From Biformimicrobium ophioploci (lineage in GTDB: Bacteria; Pseudomonadota; Gammaproteobacteria; Pseudomonadales; Cellvibrionaceae), in contig NZ_BSYJ01000004.1 in the NCBI RefSeq assembly GCF_030270605.1, positions 186,001 to 250,000 on the forward strand: a stretch of 64,000 nt of DNA. The letters are read 5' to 3'. Below the pieces are notes generated by a model. It worked only from the letters and a program-made list of their open reading frames with translations, did no database searches and was not told the DNA's origin. Of the stretch, positions 25,261 to 33,399 are shown piece by piece. The position numbers and the translations under genes were made by a program. Within the stretch, counting starts at the first letter, position 1. The number at the start of each line of letters is the position of its first letter.

Positions 25261-25287
25261 GGGGTCAGAGTCTACGACTCTGACCCC
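25261..25287. repeat. GGGGTCAGAG palindrome (copy G)
   Basis: 12-bp stem GGGGTCAGAGTC/GACTCTGACCCC with loop TAC. It sits 5 bases past the dat stop on the minus strand and may double as the end of the rppH-ptsP-dat transcript. Confidence 0.9.
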
Positions 25288-25292
25288 AATCA

Positions 25293-26165
25293 TCAGTAAT
25301 CGAATTTATGCTGGTGAAACACCGGGTTGAGCCGCTGCCACAGCTCGCCTGCTTCGCCGCTGGCAACCGGCTCCCCGTCGATGCGGGTCACTGGCGTTAC
25401 GCCCTTGGTGGAGCTGGTCAGCCACACTTCATCTGCGCTGCGCAGCTCCTGCAGTTGTACCGGGCGTTCCTCTACCGGGATTTCGGTATGTCGGCGCAGA
25501 ATGTCCAGCAGCATCATGCGCGTGATGCCCGGCAACAGTTGCTGCTCCAGCGGCGGTGTGATGACGGTGCCGTCTTTGACAAGGAATACGTTGGCGGCGC
25601 TAGCCTCGGTCACGTTGCCGTTTGCATTGTGGAGAATGGCTTCGTCGCTGCCCGCAGCCTGGCCCTGCTGGAAGTGCATGACGTTGCCAAGCAGCGACGT
25701 GGACTTGATATGGCAACGCTGCCAGCGCAGGTCTTCCGCGGTAATCACGCTCAGGGTCTTTTTGATATCCGGGCTGTGCAGGCAGGACTCCTGCAATTCG
25801 AACGCGAAGCCGAAAATTGTCGGTTGCAGGCCTTCCGGGTAGGCATGAAAACGGCGCTTGTCCGCGCCGCGGGATACGTGCAGATATATGCCCAGGTTGC
25901 TACTGATGCTGGCATCCGTATTTTTCTCGATCAGCGCTTCGCACAGGTTGCGCCAGTCATCCATTGCCCAGGCCGGTTTGATTTCCAGCGCGCGCATACC
26001 CTGCAGCAGGCGATGAATGTGCGGCACCAGCGCGATGGCCCGGCCCTGGATTGCCGGGATCACCTCATAAACGCCTTCGCCGAACAGGAAACCCCGGTCG
26101 AGGGGGGAGATGCGGGCCTGCTCCAGTGGCAGGTATTCACCGTTCAGGAAGGCGATGTTTTGCAT
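25293..26165 (-). CDS. dat: D-amino-acid aminotransferase (class IV PLP)
   Basis: 290-residue fold-type IV aminotransferase, best matched to D-alanine transaminases. AFLNGEYLPLEQARISPLDRGFLFGEGVYEVIPA at the N-terminus is typical. The PLP lysine is in CHIKSTSLLGNVM. TEASAANVFLVKDG and GITRMMLLDI are the family blocks. The start is the ATG at 26163-26165, 16 bases after the ptsP stop, so dat is the last gene of rppH-ptsP-dat. It probably makes D-Ala/D-Glu from D-amino acids and 2-oxoacids. A branched-chain or 4-amino-4-deoxychorismate role is less likely, since ilvE is present elsewhere in the window. Confidence 0.87.
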   Translation of the reverse strand: MQNIAFLNGEYLPLEQARISPLDRGFLFGEGVYEVIPAIQGRAIALVPHIHRLLQGMRALEIKPAWAMDDWRNLCEALIEKNTDASISSNLGIYLHVSRGADKRRFHAYPEGLQPTIFGFAFELQESCLHSPDIKKTLSVITAEDLRWQRCHIKSTSLLGNVMHFQQGQAAGSDEAILHNANGNVTEASAANVFLVKDGTVITPPLEQQLLPGITRMMLLDILRRHTEIPVEERPVQLQELRSADEVWLTSSTKGVTPVTRIDGEPVASGEAGELWQRLNPVFHQHKFDY

Positions 26166-26181
26166 ACGCGGAATCCCCGTA

Positions 26182-28440
26182 TCAGCCGCCGGGCTGTAGT
26201 AATGTATGCAGCCCGAGTTGCTGCAGTACCAGTTGAACCTTGTGGTAAATACTTTCGCCGCACTCCATCTGCAATACACCGTCGAGGAGGTCTGTCAGTT
26301 CGCTGCAGTTGGCCGCGCGCAGGGTGGCTTTGATCCGGGGCAGGTTGGTGGCGTTCATTGACAGTACGTCATAGCCCATTGCCACCAGCAGCAGCGCACC
26401 ACCCGGGTCACCGGCCAGTTCGCCACAGATGCCGACTTCGGTACCCTCGGCATGGGCGGCATCGACAATTGCCTTGAGTGCGGCCAGCACCGCCGGATGG
26501 AACGCATTGTAAAGGCCGGCAACGCGGCTGTTGTTGCGATCCACCGCGAGCAGGTACTGGGTCAGGTCGTTGGTGCCAACGGACAGGAAATCCGCGCGCA
26601 GTGCCAGTGCACGTGCCTGGTACACCGCGGAGGGTACTTCAATCATGACACCCAGCGGCGGCAACGCGATATCGTAGCCTTCCTCACGCAGCTCGTCGTG
26701 CGCACGCAGGACCAGCTTTCTCGCGGCCTCGAATTCGTTGATGCCACTGATCATTGGCAGCAGGATGCGCAGGTTGTTGAGGCCAAGGCTCGCTTTCATC
26801 ATGGCGCGCACCTGGCCCAGGAAAATCTCCGGGTGGTCCAGGGTCACACGGATACCGCGCCAGCCGAGGAACGGGTTTTCTTCCTCGATAGGGAAATAAC
26901 TCAGTGCCTTGTCGCCGCCGATATCCAGCGTGCGCATGGTGACCGGGTTGGGGGAAAAGGCCTCCAGCTGCTCGCGATAGATTGCGCGCTGCTCCTCCTC
27001 GGAGGGGAAGCGCTCGCGCATCAGGAACGGCACCTCGGTGCGGTACAGGCCCACACCCTCGGCACCGCGCTCCAGCGAGCGCACCACGTCTGCCATCAGG
27101 CCGGTGTTGACCCACAGGCGCACGCGCTTGCCATCAGTGGTGATGCAGGGCTGGTCGGCAAGCAGGTCGAGGCTGGCGGCCAGGGCCTGTTCCTCGCGCA
27201 CGATGGCTTCATAACGCCGTCGCAGCTGCTGGCTCGGGTGTACGTGGATTTCACCGCGGTAGCCGTCCACCACCAGCTCCGCACCGTCGATACGCTCGAA
27301 CGGCAGGGCATCGGCACCCATCACCGTGGGGATGCCCATCGCGCGGGCAACGATGGCGACGTGGCTGTTGCTGGAGCCCTTGATGGAAACCAGCCCCTTG
27401 AGGTTTTCGCGGGGAATTTCTGCCAGCATGGCGGCGGTCAGTTCCTCCCCCACCAGGATGCTGTTCTCGCCGAAGCTCTGCCGGGTTTTTTTCTGCTGGC
27501 GCAGGTGTTGCAGTACCCGCGCGCCGAGGTCGCGTACATCGGCAGCGCGATCACGGAAGTAGCCATCCGACATGGCTTCAAAGCGGTGGACATGCTCGAG
27601 CATCACTTCCGACCAGGCCCGTGGCGCGCTGACCATCTGGCGGATGCGCTCACAGACTTCCGCCGCCAGTGATGCGTCGTCGAGCATGCTGACATAGGCG
27701 TCGAATAGCGCCTGCTCCTCGCGGTTCAGGTTCGCCTTGAGGCGCTCACCCACGGCACGTATCTCACGTCGTGCGGACGCCAGTGCCTTCTTGAAGAAGG
27801 CGATTTCCGCTTCCGGGTCTTCGCAGGGCGAGAAAGGCACCGCGGCGAGGTTGGCGGGCGCGGCAATGATCTGGGCGCGGCCGATGGCGACACCGGGTGC
27901 CGCGGCAATACCGTGGAAAGAGGCCTCCCGGTGCTGGCTGCCCATGGACGCCAGGGTGCCGGTGGCCTCGGCGTGGGCAATGACTCCGGCCAGTTGTGCC
28001 GACACAGTGACGAGGAAGGCCTCCTCGCCCTCGTCGAAGCGGCGGCTCTCCGCCTGCTGTACCACGATGACGCCCAGCACCTCGCGGTGGTGGATAATCG
28101 GTGCGCCGAGGAATGCGCTGTAACGTTCTTCGCCGGTGCTGGGGAAGTACTGGAACGCGGGATGGGTATGGGCCTGGTCCAGGTTGAGCGGCTCTTCGCG
28201 CTCCACCACAAGGCCCACCAGGCCTTCGCCGGCGGCGAGGCTGACCTTGCCCACCGACTCCGGGTACAGGCCGTCGGTCGCCATGAGTACGTAACTGCCG
28301 GAGGCGCCGTCGCGCAGATAGATGGAGCAGACGCTGGTGCGCATTTCTGCCTTTACCCGGCGCACGATGATTTCCAGCATCGCGTTCAAGTCGCGGGCCG
28401 CATTGAGCTCCTGGACAATATTGCGCAGCGACTGCAGCAA
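26182..28440 (-). CDS. ptsP: phosphoenolpyruvate-protein phosphotransferase PtsP (EI-Ntr)
   Basis: First enzyme of the nitrogen-related PTS. It autophosphorylates from PEP and passes phosphate to NPr. 752 residues: an N-terminal GAF domain (about 5-165, with GLVGLVVEREEPLNL and FLGAPIIHHREVLGVIVVQQ) that distinguishes it from sugar-PTS EI; a swivelling domain with the phosphorylated His in KGSSNSHVAIVARAMGIPTVMG; and a C-terminal PEP-binding barrel (GLYRTEVPFLMRERFPSEEEQ, DFLSVGTNDLTQYLLAVDRNN, GICGELAGDP). Lies 111 bases after rppH, as in Pseudomonas. Confidence 0.96.
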   Translation of the reverse strand: MLQSLRNIVQELNAARDLNAMLEIIVRRVKAEMRTSVCSIYLRDGASGSYVLMATDGLYPESVGKVSLAAGEGLVGLVVEREEPLNLDQAHTHPAFQYFPSTGEERYSAFLGAPIIHHREVLGVIVVQQAESRRFDEGEEAFLVTVSAQLAGVIAHAEATGTLASMGSQHREASFHGIAAAPGVAIGRAQIIAAPANLAAVPFSPCEDPEAEIAFFKKALASARREIRAVGERLKANLNREEQALFDAYVSMLDDASLAAEVCERIRQMVSAPRAWSEVMLEHVHRFEAMSDGYFRDRAADVRDLGARVLQHLRQQKKTRQSFGENSILVGEELTAAMLAEIPRENLKGLVSIKGSSNSHVAIVARAMGIPTVMGADALPFERIDGAELVVDGYRGEIHVHPSQQLRRRYEAIVREEQALAASLDLLADQPCITTDGKRVRLWVNTGLMADVVRSLERGAEGVGLYRTEVPFLMRERFPSEEEQRAIYREQLEAFSPNPVTMRTLDIGGDKALSYFPIEEENPFLGWRGIRVTLDHPEIFLGQVRAMMKASLGLNNLRILLPMISGINEFEAARKLVLRAHDELREEGYDIALPPLGVMIEVPSAVYQARALALRADFLSVGTNDLTQYLLAVDRNNSRVAGLYNAFHPAVLAALKAIVDAAHAEGTEVGICGELAGDPGGALLLVAMGYDVLSMNATNLPRIKATLRAANCSELTDLLDGVLQMECGESIYHKVQLVLQQLGLHTLLQPGG

Positions 28441-28551
28441 AGGCCTTACCTCCGCCCGCCTGTATGCACCGGGTTGCGCATGGTCTCGACTTCCTCTCGT
28501 TGTCTTCTGCGTTTTCTGTCCAGGGCCGGCTTCCTCCCGGTCCCGCTCTGC

Positions 28552-29163
28552 TCAGTCCTGTTTCATGCCGCGTTTCTGCTGCTGGATCTGGTGCGGTGCC
28601 AGCTCCAGCAGTGCGCGCCGGTAGACCTCGCGCTTGAAGGACACCACTTTGGTCAGCGGGTGCCAGTAGGTGGCCCAGCGCCAGTGGTCGAATTCCGGCT
28701 TGTAGCCATTGTCAAAGCTGATGCTGGATTCCGGCGCCTCCAGGCGCAGCAGGAACCATTTCTGTTTCTGGCCGATGCACCGGGGCTCGGAGTTGCGCCG
28801 CACCAGCCTCTTCGGCAGGCGGTAGCGCAGCCAGCCGCGCGTACTTGCCAGTAGCCGCACCTGCTCTTTTTTCAGGCCGACTTCCTCATACAACTCCCGA
28901 TAAAGTGCCTGCTCCGGTGTTTCACCGAGGTTGATGCCGCCCTGCGGGAACTGCCACGCATCCTTGCCGCCGACCCTGCGTGCCCAGAGTACCTGCCCCT
29001 CGTTGTTGATGACGATAATGCCAACATTGGGGCGAAACCCTTCGCTGTCGATCGTGGTCTCGATTTTCTGGGTGGCGGAGCGGAGGCCTCTCTTGTCAGA
29101 CTGGCCCCTGCCAGACCGGCGCTTCCTGCGGCGCCCGGCCGGTACTGCCTTGCCGTCGCTCAA
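28552..29163 (-). CDS. rppH: RNA pyrophosphohydrolase with N-terminal basic extension
   Basis: Nudix enzyme that removes pyrophosphate from mRNA 5' ends and triggers decay. The core starts at [26 protein letters not shown]. The Nudix box runs from [20 protein letters not shown] into VGLKKE, and the family tail is [14 protein letters not shown]. coli RppH starts right at the IDSEGF block, but no ATG, GTG or TTG exists there. The nearest start with a ribosome site is the TTG at 29161-29163 (GAGGA 7 bases upstream). It adds about 40 residues rich in Arg and Lys ([17 protein letters not shown]). Heads the rppH-ptsP-dat operon. Confidence 0.88.
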   Translation of the reverse strand: MSDGKAVPAGRRRKRRSGRGQSDKRGLRSATQKIETTIDSEGFRPNVGIIVINNEGQVLWARRVGGKDAWQFPQGGINLGETPEQALYRELYEEVGLKKEQVRLLASTRGWLRYRLPKRLVRRNSEPRCIGQKQKWFLLRLEAPESSISFDNGYKPEFDHWRWATYWHPLTKVVSFKREVYRRALLELAPHQIQQQKRGMKQD

Positions 29164-29369
29164 TTCATTTTCCTCAAATCCGGTAGACCGAAGCGGCTGG
29201 TCTGGCGCCTGTTTGCACCTCGCGGGCCGAACGGTAGATTCCCAGCATTGTTCCACAGCGCCGCCGGTGCGGCAATCAAGCCGCGCTTAACAGTGTCGTC
29301 GCCAGCGGCTATTCTTGTGCGCTTTATTGCAGCCTTGGGGTTGCGGCCTGATTTAAAGGGGGATGCCAA

Positions 29370-30032
29370 TTGGGACTGGCGATTTTTGACCTGGATAACA
29401 CCCTGATCGGTGGCGATAGCGATCACGCCTGGGGTGAATACCTTGTGCAGCGCGGTTGTGTCGATGGTGAATTGTTCCGTAGCGAGAACGATCGATTTTA
29501 CCGCGAATACCAGCGGGGCAAGCTCGATATCCGAGCTTACCTCGAATTTGCGCTGGAGCCTCTGGCCCGGATTCCACGCGCCGAGCTGGAAGCACTGCAC
29601 GCCGATTTCATGCGCGAAGTCATCAGTGACTTCTGGCTGCCGCGCGCAGAAGAGCTGGTGCAGGGGCACCGCGAGCGCGGCCATCACACCATGATCATTA
29701 CCGCGACAAACCATTTTGTGGTGCACCCGATCGCGCAGAAGCTTGGCGTGGACTCGCTTCTGGCGACCGACCCGGAAAAGCTCGATGGCGCCTATACCGG
29801 CCGCGTAGAAGGGACGCCCTGCTTTCGCGAGGGCAAGGTACAGCGTTTGCAGGCCTGGCTGCAGCAACACCCGCAGTTTTCGGCTGTCGAGCACTGGTTC
29901 TACAGCGATTCTGCCAACGACCTGCCGCTGCTGGACCAGGTCACCTACCCGGTGGCGGTGGATCCCGATGACGACCTGCGCCAGGCCGCAGGTGAGCGCG
30001 GCTGGCCGATCATCAGCCTGCGCGACGGGTAG
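29370..30032 (+). CDS. HAD-superfamily (IB, SerB-like) phosphatase
   Basis: 220-residue haloacid-dehalogenase phosphatase. Motif I is AIFDLDNTLIGGDSD, with nucleophile Asp7 and acid Asp9. Motif II is MIITATNHF (Thr). Motif III/IV is EGKVQRLQAWL followed by WFYSDSANDLPLL. This matches the HAD-IB group that neighbours rppH-ptsP in Pseudomonas. The start is the TTG at 29370, preceded by GGGGG; the nearby ATG is out of frame. Divergent from rppH, and 6 bases before the imelysin gene. Substrate not determined; phosphoserine-like or histidinol phosphate compounds are possible. Confidence 0.87.
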   Translation: MGLAIFDLDNTLIGGDSDHAWGEYLVQRGCVDGELFRSENDRFYREYQRGKLDIRAYLEFALEPLARIPRAELEALHADFMREVISDFWLPRAEELVQGHRERGHHTMIITATNHFVVHPIAQKLGVDSLLATDPEKLDGAYTGRVEGTPCFREGKVQRLQAWLQQHPQFSAVEHWFYSDSANDLPLLDQVTYPVAVDPDDDLRQAAGERGWPIISLRDG

Positions 30033-30038
30033 GCTGGC

Positions 30039-31202
30039 ATGCAGATCAGATACTTTTCCACCCTGGTAGGGGTTTCGCTGGCACTTGTCGCATGCAGTGC
30101 CGATCGGCCCGATGGCCGCGACAGGGCCGTACAAGGTGATGCCGGGGCGGCTGCCGTGGCAGTGGACCCCGTTGATCCGCCGGCGCGGGACGCGGCTGGC
30201 CAGGCCCAGGCGCTGGCGTTGTGGGGGCGCGGCCAAGCGGCCCTGGAAAATGCCGGCACGGCGGCAGCAGTACTGCAGTCCGCAGTGGAGTCAATGCTGG
30301 AACAGCCTGATGCGGCGCGCCTGGATGCGGTGCGCAACGCCTGGGAGAAGTCGCACGAAGCTTATATGCGTGCGTTGCCCTGGTTGCGGCTCGCGTTTGC
30401 CGCACCGGAGCATGCGCTCGAGGGCAGGGCGATGCTGCTGCAGATCGACAGCTGGCCGGTGGTGCCGGGTTATCTCGACCGGGTCCCTGGCTATCCCGCC
30501 AGTGGCCTGGTGCACGATACGGCACTGGAGCTGACGTCGGGCTCGCTGCGCAAGCAGCACCGTTTGACTGCCGACGAAGAGGCAAGTCTCGGTTTTCACG
30601 TGCTGGAGCTGCTGCTCTGGGGCGCGACCGGGGAGCGTCGTGCCGCGGACTTTGTTGCCGGTAGCGGGGGCGAGGCGCCGCAGCAGGCACCGGCGGCGCG
30701 CCGGCGCCTGCTGGTGCAGCTGGTTGCAGGTGCCCTGGCGCAGGATTTCGAGCGCCTCGGCAAGCGCTGGCCACCGCTTGCCAATGACCTGTCCCGCCCT
30801 TTCCTGGCACTGGATGAGCGTGCGCGCCTGGCGCGGGTACGCAGCAGCGGTGTTGCGCTGCTGGAGCAGGAGTTTATCGCGCGCTTGCCGCAGAGCTCGG
30901 AAAGTGATGTGGAGAGCCCCGTGGCCACGGGGACACTGGTGGCGCTGGTGGCAATGCTGGACGGGCTGCGGGATATCTGGTTCGGTGGCGGCGCGGAAGC
31001 GCCATCGCTTTTGCTGGAAACCCATCGACAGGAGGCGTTGCAGGCCGGGCTGAACGCACTGGGGGAAAAGCTGGCTTCGCTGCAGAGCCCGATCGAACTG
31101 GAACCGGTGGCCCAATTAAACGAAACCCGCCAGCTGGCGAACCAGGTGGCGGGTATCTTGAGAGGAGATCCGCTGGAGGTGGGCAGCGGGGCGCCGCAAT
31201 AG
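30039..31202 (+). CDS. imelysin-family lipoprotein
   Basis: 387-residue predicted lipoprotein: signal MQIRYFSTLVGVSLALVAC with Cys19. The mature part is helical and carries the imelysin GxHxxE motif at residues 185-190 (GFHVLE), followed by LLLWG. The family contains iron-regulated surface proteins (imelysin, IrpA, EfeO-like), although the peptidase activity named for M75 is doubtful. The ATG lies 6 bases after the HAD stop, so the two are probably co-transcribed. A role in iron handling is inferred only from family; no Fur box stands before it. Confidence 0.8.
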   Translation: MQIRYFSTLVGVSLALVACSADRPDGRDRAVQGDAGAAAVAVDPVDPPARDAAGQAQALALWGRGQAALENAGTAAAVLQSAVESMLEQPDAARLDAVRNAWEKSHEAYMRALPWLRLAFAAPEHALEGRAMLLQIDSWPVVPGYLDRVPGYPASGLVHDTALELTSGSLRKQHRLTADEEASLGFHVLELLLWGATGERRAADFVAGSGGEAPQQAPAARRRLLVQLVAGALAQDFERLGKRWPPLANDLSRPFLALDERARLARVRSSGVALLEQEFIARLPQSSESDVESPVATGTLVALVAMLDGLRDIWFGGGAEAPSLLLETHRQEALQAGLNALGEKLASLQSPIELEPVAQLNETRQLANQVAGILRGDPLEVGSGAPQ

Positions 31203-31213
31203 CGCCTCCCTGA

Positions 31214-31750
31214 TTACCAGCTGCGGACCGGGCCGGTGTCTACGTGCACGAAGTTGCTCTTCGGGTAGTAGCCTACACCGCCAACCTTCAGGCTGCGTGC
31301 TGCCTGGCGTACCTTGCTCAGTGCAACACCCGGCATACGGATGTCCATCGCCATGCCGCGGGTGTGGTAGCTGCGCTTGGCCACACCGCCGGAGCGCGCA
31401 CGCAGTTTCGCGTTGGTCTTCGCGCTGCGGTAGCCGGAGATCACCTCGATGGTGCCCTTGTAGCCCAGCTTCTTCTTGATGTTGTATACCAGGTCCAGCA
31501 GTTTCGGATCCATGCGGGTGACCTCGTTCGCACGGTGGTCACGCAGCAGGCGGTTCAGTGACTTCAGGCCTTCGCCACGGTAGTCACCGTTTTCCCAGAA
31601 CACTGCTTCGACAGTTTCGCCGGTGTGCAGGTTGCGCAGCTTCAGTGAGCGGCGCTGGGCTGAACTCGCAGCCATGGTTGCCGGAGCGGCACCTACAGCC
31701 AGAGTAGCAGCGGTCATTGCAAGAAATTGACGTCGTGACGGATACAACAT
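31214..31750 (-). CDS. YcbK/MepK-type murein endopeptidase (DUF882)
   Basis: 178 residues with a Tat-type signal (SRRQFLAMTAATLAVGAAPATMAA). The M15-like zinc fold is visible: SGYRSAKTNAKLRARSGGVAKRSYHTRGMAMDIRM supplies His and Asp ligands, and the second His is in SNFVHVDTGPVR. E. coli MepK (YcbK) cleaves meso-DAP to meso-DAP (3-3) crosslinks, which L,D-transpeptidases make. Two such transpeptidases are encoded just upstream on the same strand, which supports this reading. Its stop is 11 bases from the convergent imelysin stop. Confidence 0.88.
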   Translation of the reverse strand: MLYPSRRQFLAMTAATLAVGAAPATMAASSAQRRSLKLRNLHTGETVEAVFWENGDYRGEGLKSLNRLLRDHRANEVTRMDPKLLDLVYNIKKKLGYKGTIEVISGYRSAKTNAKLRARSGGVAKRSYHTRGMAMDIRMPGVALSKVRQAARSLKVGGVGYYPKSNFVHVDTGPVRSW

Positions 31751-32062
31751 GCCCTAAACCTCTATAAATCTCGTTTGCTTATGGTGCCCTGAAGCACGGG
31801 ATGAACTGTACAAAAAGTAACCATTTGTAACAAGCAAACTACCTTTCATAGCAAAGGGTTCTAATGACAGCGCTGGAAAAATTTTTCATGGCGGACTACC
31901 GGATTTACCGGAATTCGTCAGTTTTCACGGGGTTTTGGGTGGTTCCTGAGGGATGTTTTTTCGCGAAATACGAATAGCGGGGAATTAAAATTTTTGCGTG
32001 TCCAGCCGGACTTTTTTGCCGGGAATAGTGGGTCGGGGCAACTGGATCCCCTGTCTACGAGG
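31751..32062. other. intergenic region upstream of mepK-like gene
   Basis: 312 bases without an ORF, AT-richer than its surroundings. It contains a predicted minus-strand promoter (31805-31833). I see no RNA gene, clear terminator or repeat here. Confidence 0.5.
31805..31833 (-). promoter_or_regulatory. predicted sigma70 promoter of the mepK-like gene
   Basis: On the minus strand TTGTTA (-35) and TACAGT (-10) are separated by 17 bases and lie about 55 bases before the start codon. Each box matches consensus at 4 of 6 positions, so this is a moderate prediction. Confidence 0.35.
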
Positions 32063-33295
32063 TCATTTCTCGACGACAGCGATGTCAGAAGGTCCCCGGC
32101 GATAAATATCTTCCCGAAACTGGGCTTTGCCTGACTGGTCTATCCAGCTCGTGATATAGGTCAATGCGACAACAGGCCCCTTGCGGACCAGAATCGTGGT
32201 GGTGTCCTCCTGCAGCTGCCGGTCGATACTTGCCTCGCTCCAGCCGTCGCTCGAGAGCAGCGCAGATACCAGCCTGCGCGGCTCCTGCAGCCGCACACAG
32301 CCGTGACTGAGGTGTCGCTCCCGCAGCCCGAACAGGCTGTGGCCGAGAGTGTCGTGCAGGTAGATCTCTCCGGCGTTGGGCAGCACGAATTTGAACCGCC
32401 CGAGGCTGTTATGGGGGCCGCCGCCCTGCTGCAGTGAGGCACCGCCGCGGGCCGCCAGGTCCAGGTTTTCCTCGGTCAGTGGTGCGGTGCGCCGCGAGCG
32501 CAGCAGCACTGCGCGGTAGCCGCGCGCGGCCATGGCCTGCGGGTTGCCGCGGGCCTTTGGCAGCAGGTTCTCCACCAGCAGGCTGCGCGGTACCGTCCAG
32601 GTGGGGTTGAAAATGATCGAGGCGAGCCGCGTGCGCAGTTCAGGGGTCTGGCTGGATGACCGGCCAACCACAGTCTTCATGCTCAGCACCAGCTCACCCT
32701 CGCGGATCAGGTGCAGCCGGTATTCGGGGACGTTCACCAGTAGCAGGTAGGGGTCGTCATTGAACGCGAGGCGCCAGAGCGACAGGCTGTGGCGCAGGTG
32801 CGCCGCGCGCCGCGCGGGCGAGAAGTTGAGCCAGCGCAGGGTGGTGGCATCGACGATGCCGGTCGCCTCCAGGCCGTGGCGACGCTGGAACCCGGCTACC
32901 GCATCCTTTAATTGCAGGTCGAAAATGGAGGGATCGCGGGACTGTCCGCCTGCCAGCTGCAGGTAGCCCGGCGGCAGGGCGGACGCTGGCTGGAGATCGC
33001 CGTACAGGCTAAGCAGCTGTCGCAGGTGGGCCACTCGCGGGTCACGGTTGCCGACCGTCAGCGGCGCGCCGGCAGGCAGCGGGCGCCAGTCGCTGGCGGC
33101 CTCCTGATAGTGCCTGAGCTGGGTGCGAATCGCAGCGTCCATTGCGGCAAAGCTGGTAAGCGGCGGTGGTTGTTCGTGGCCCAGTGCGAGGGCGGTGAGC
33201 CCGAGCAGACCCAGCAGCCAGCAGCGGCGGGGCTTTTTCGCGCGGGAGTCGCTCCGGTACTCGGCCCCGCTGCGGGGGCCGGTGATCTTCACCAT
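32063..33295 (-). CDS. YcbB-type L,D-transpeptidase
   Basis: 410 residues. A basic N-terminus and one hydrophobic span (LLGLLGLTALALG) anchor or export it to the periplasm. A peptidoglycan-binding-1 domain follows (AVAGFQRRHGLEATGIVDATTLRWLN), then the YkuD catalytic domain with GEIYLHDTLGHSLFG and the nucleophile Cys in LSHGCVRLQEP. It makes 3-3 crosslinks between DAP residues. Compared with the neighbour it is shorter and lacks much of the scaffold domain. It lies 104 bases downstream of the paralogue (33400-35193), so the two may share a transcript. Start could be a few codons later. Confidence 0.9.
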   Translation of the reverse strand: MVKITGPRSGAEYRSDSRAKKPRRCWLLGLLGLTALALGHEQPPPLTSFAAMDAAIRTQLRHYQEAASDWRPLPAGAPLTVGNRDPRVAHLRQLLSLYGDLQPASALPPGYLQLAGGQSRDPSIFDLQLKDAVAGFQRRHGLEATGIVDATTLRWLNFSPARRAAHLRHSLSLWRLAFNDDPYLLLVNVPEYRLHLIREGELVLSMKTVVGRSSSQTPELRTRLASIIFNPTWTVPRSLLVENLLPKARGNPQAMAARGYRAVLLRSRRTAPLTEENLDLAARGGASLQQGGGPHNSLGRFKFVLPNAGEIYLHDTLGHSLFGLRERHLSHGCVRLQEPRRLVSALLSSDGWSEASIDRQLQEDTTTILVRKGPVVALTYITSWIDQSGKAQFREDIYRRGPSDIAVVEK

Positions 33296-33399
33296 GGCAT
33301 TACCGAGGTTGGGTTGGCAGTTGGAATTACTCAGTGAACAGGGGTAATTCCGGCGCCGCCCCGCGGCAATGCAAATACTGTCTGTGACCGCCAGACAGG

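Noticed and set aside
23048-25287. CRISPR array
   Set aside because: Repeats are palindromic and irregularly spaced with no constant-length spacers and no cas genes nearby.
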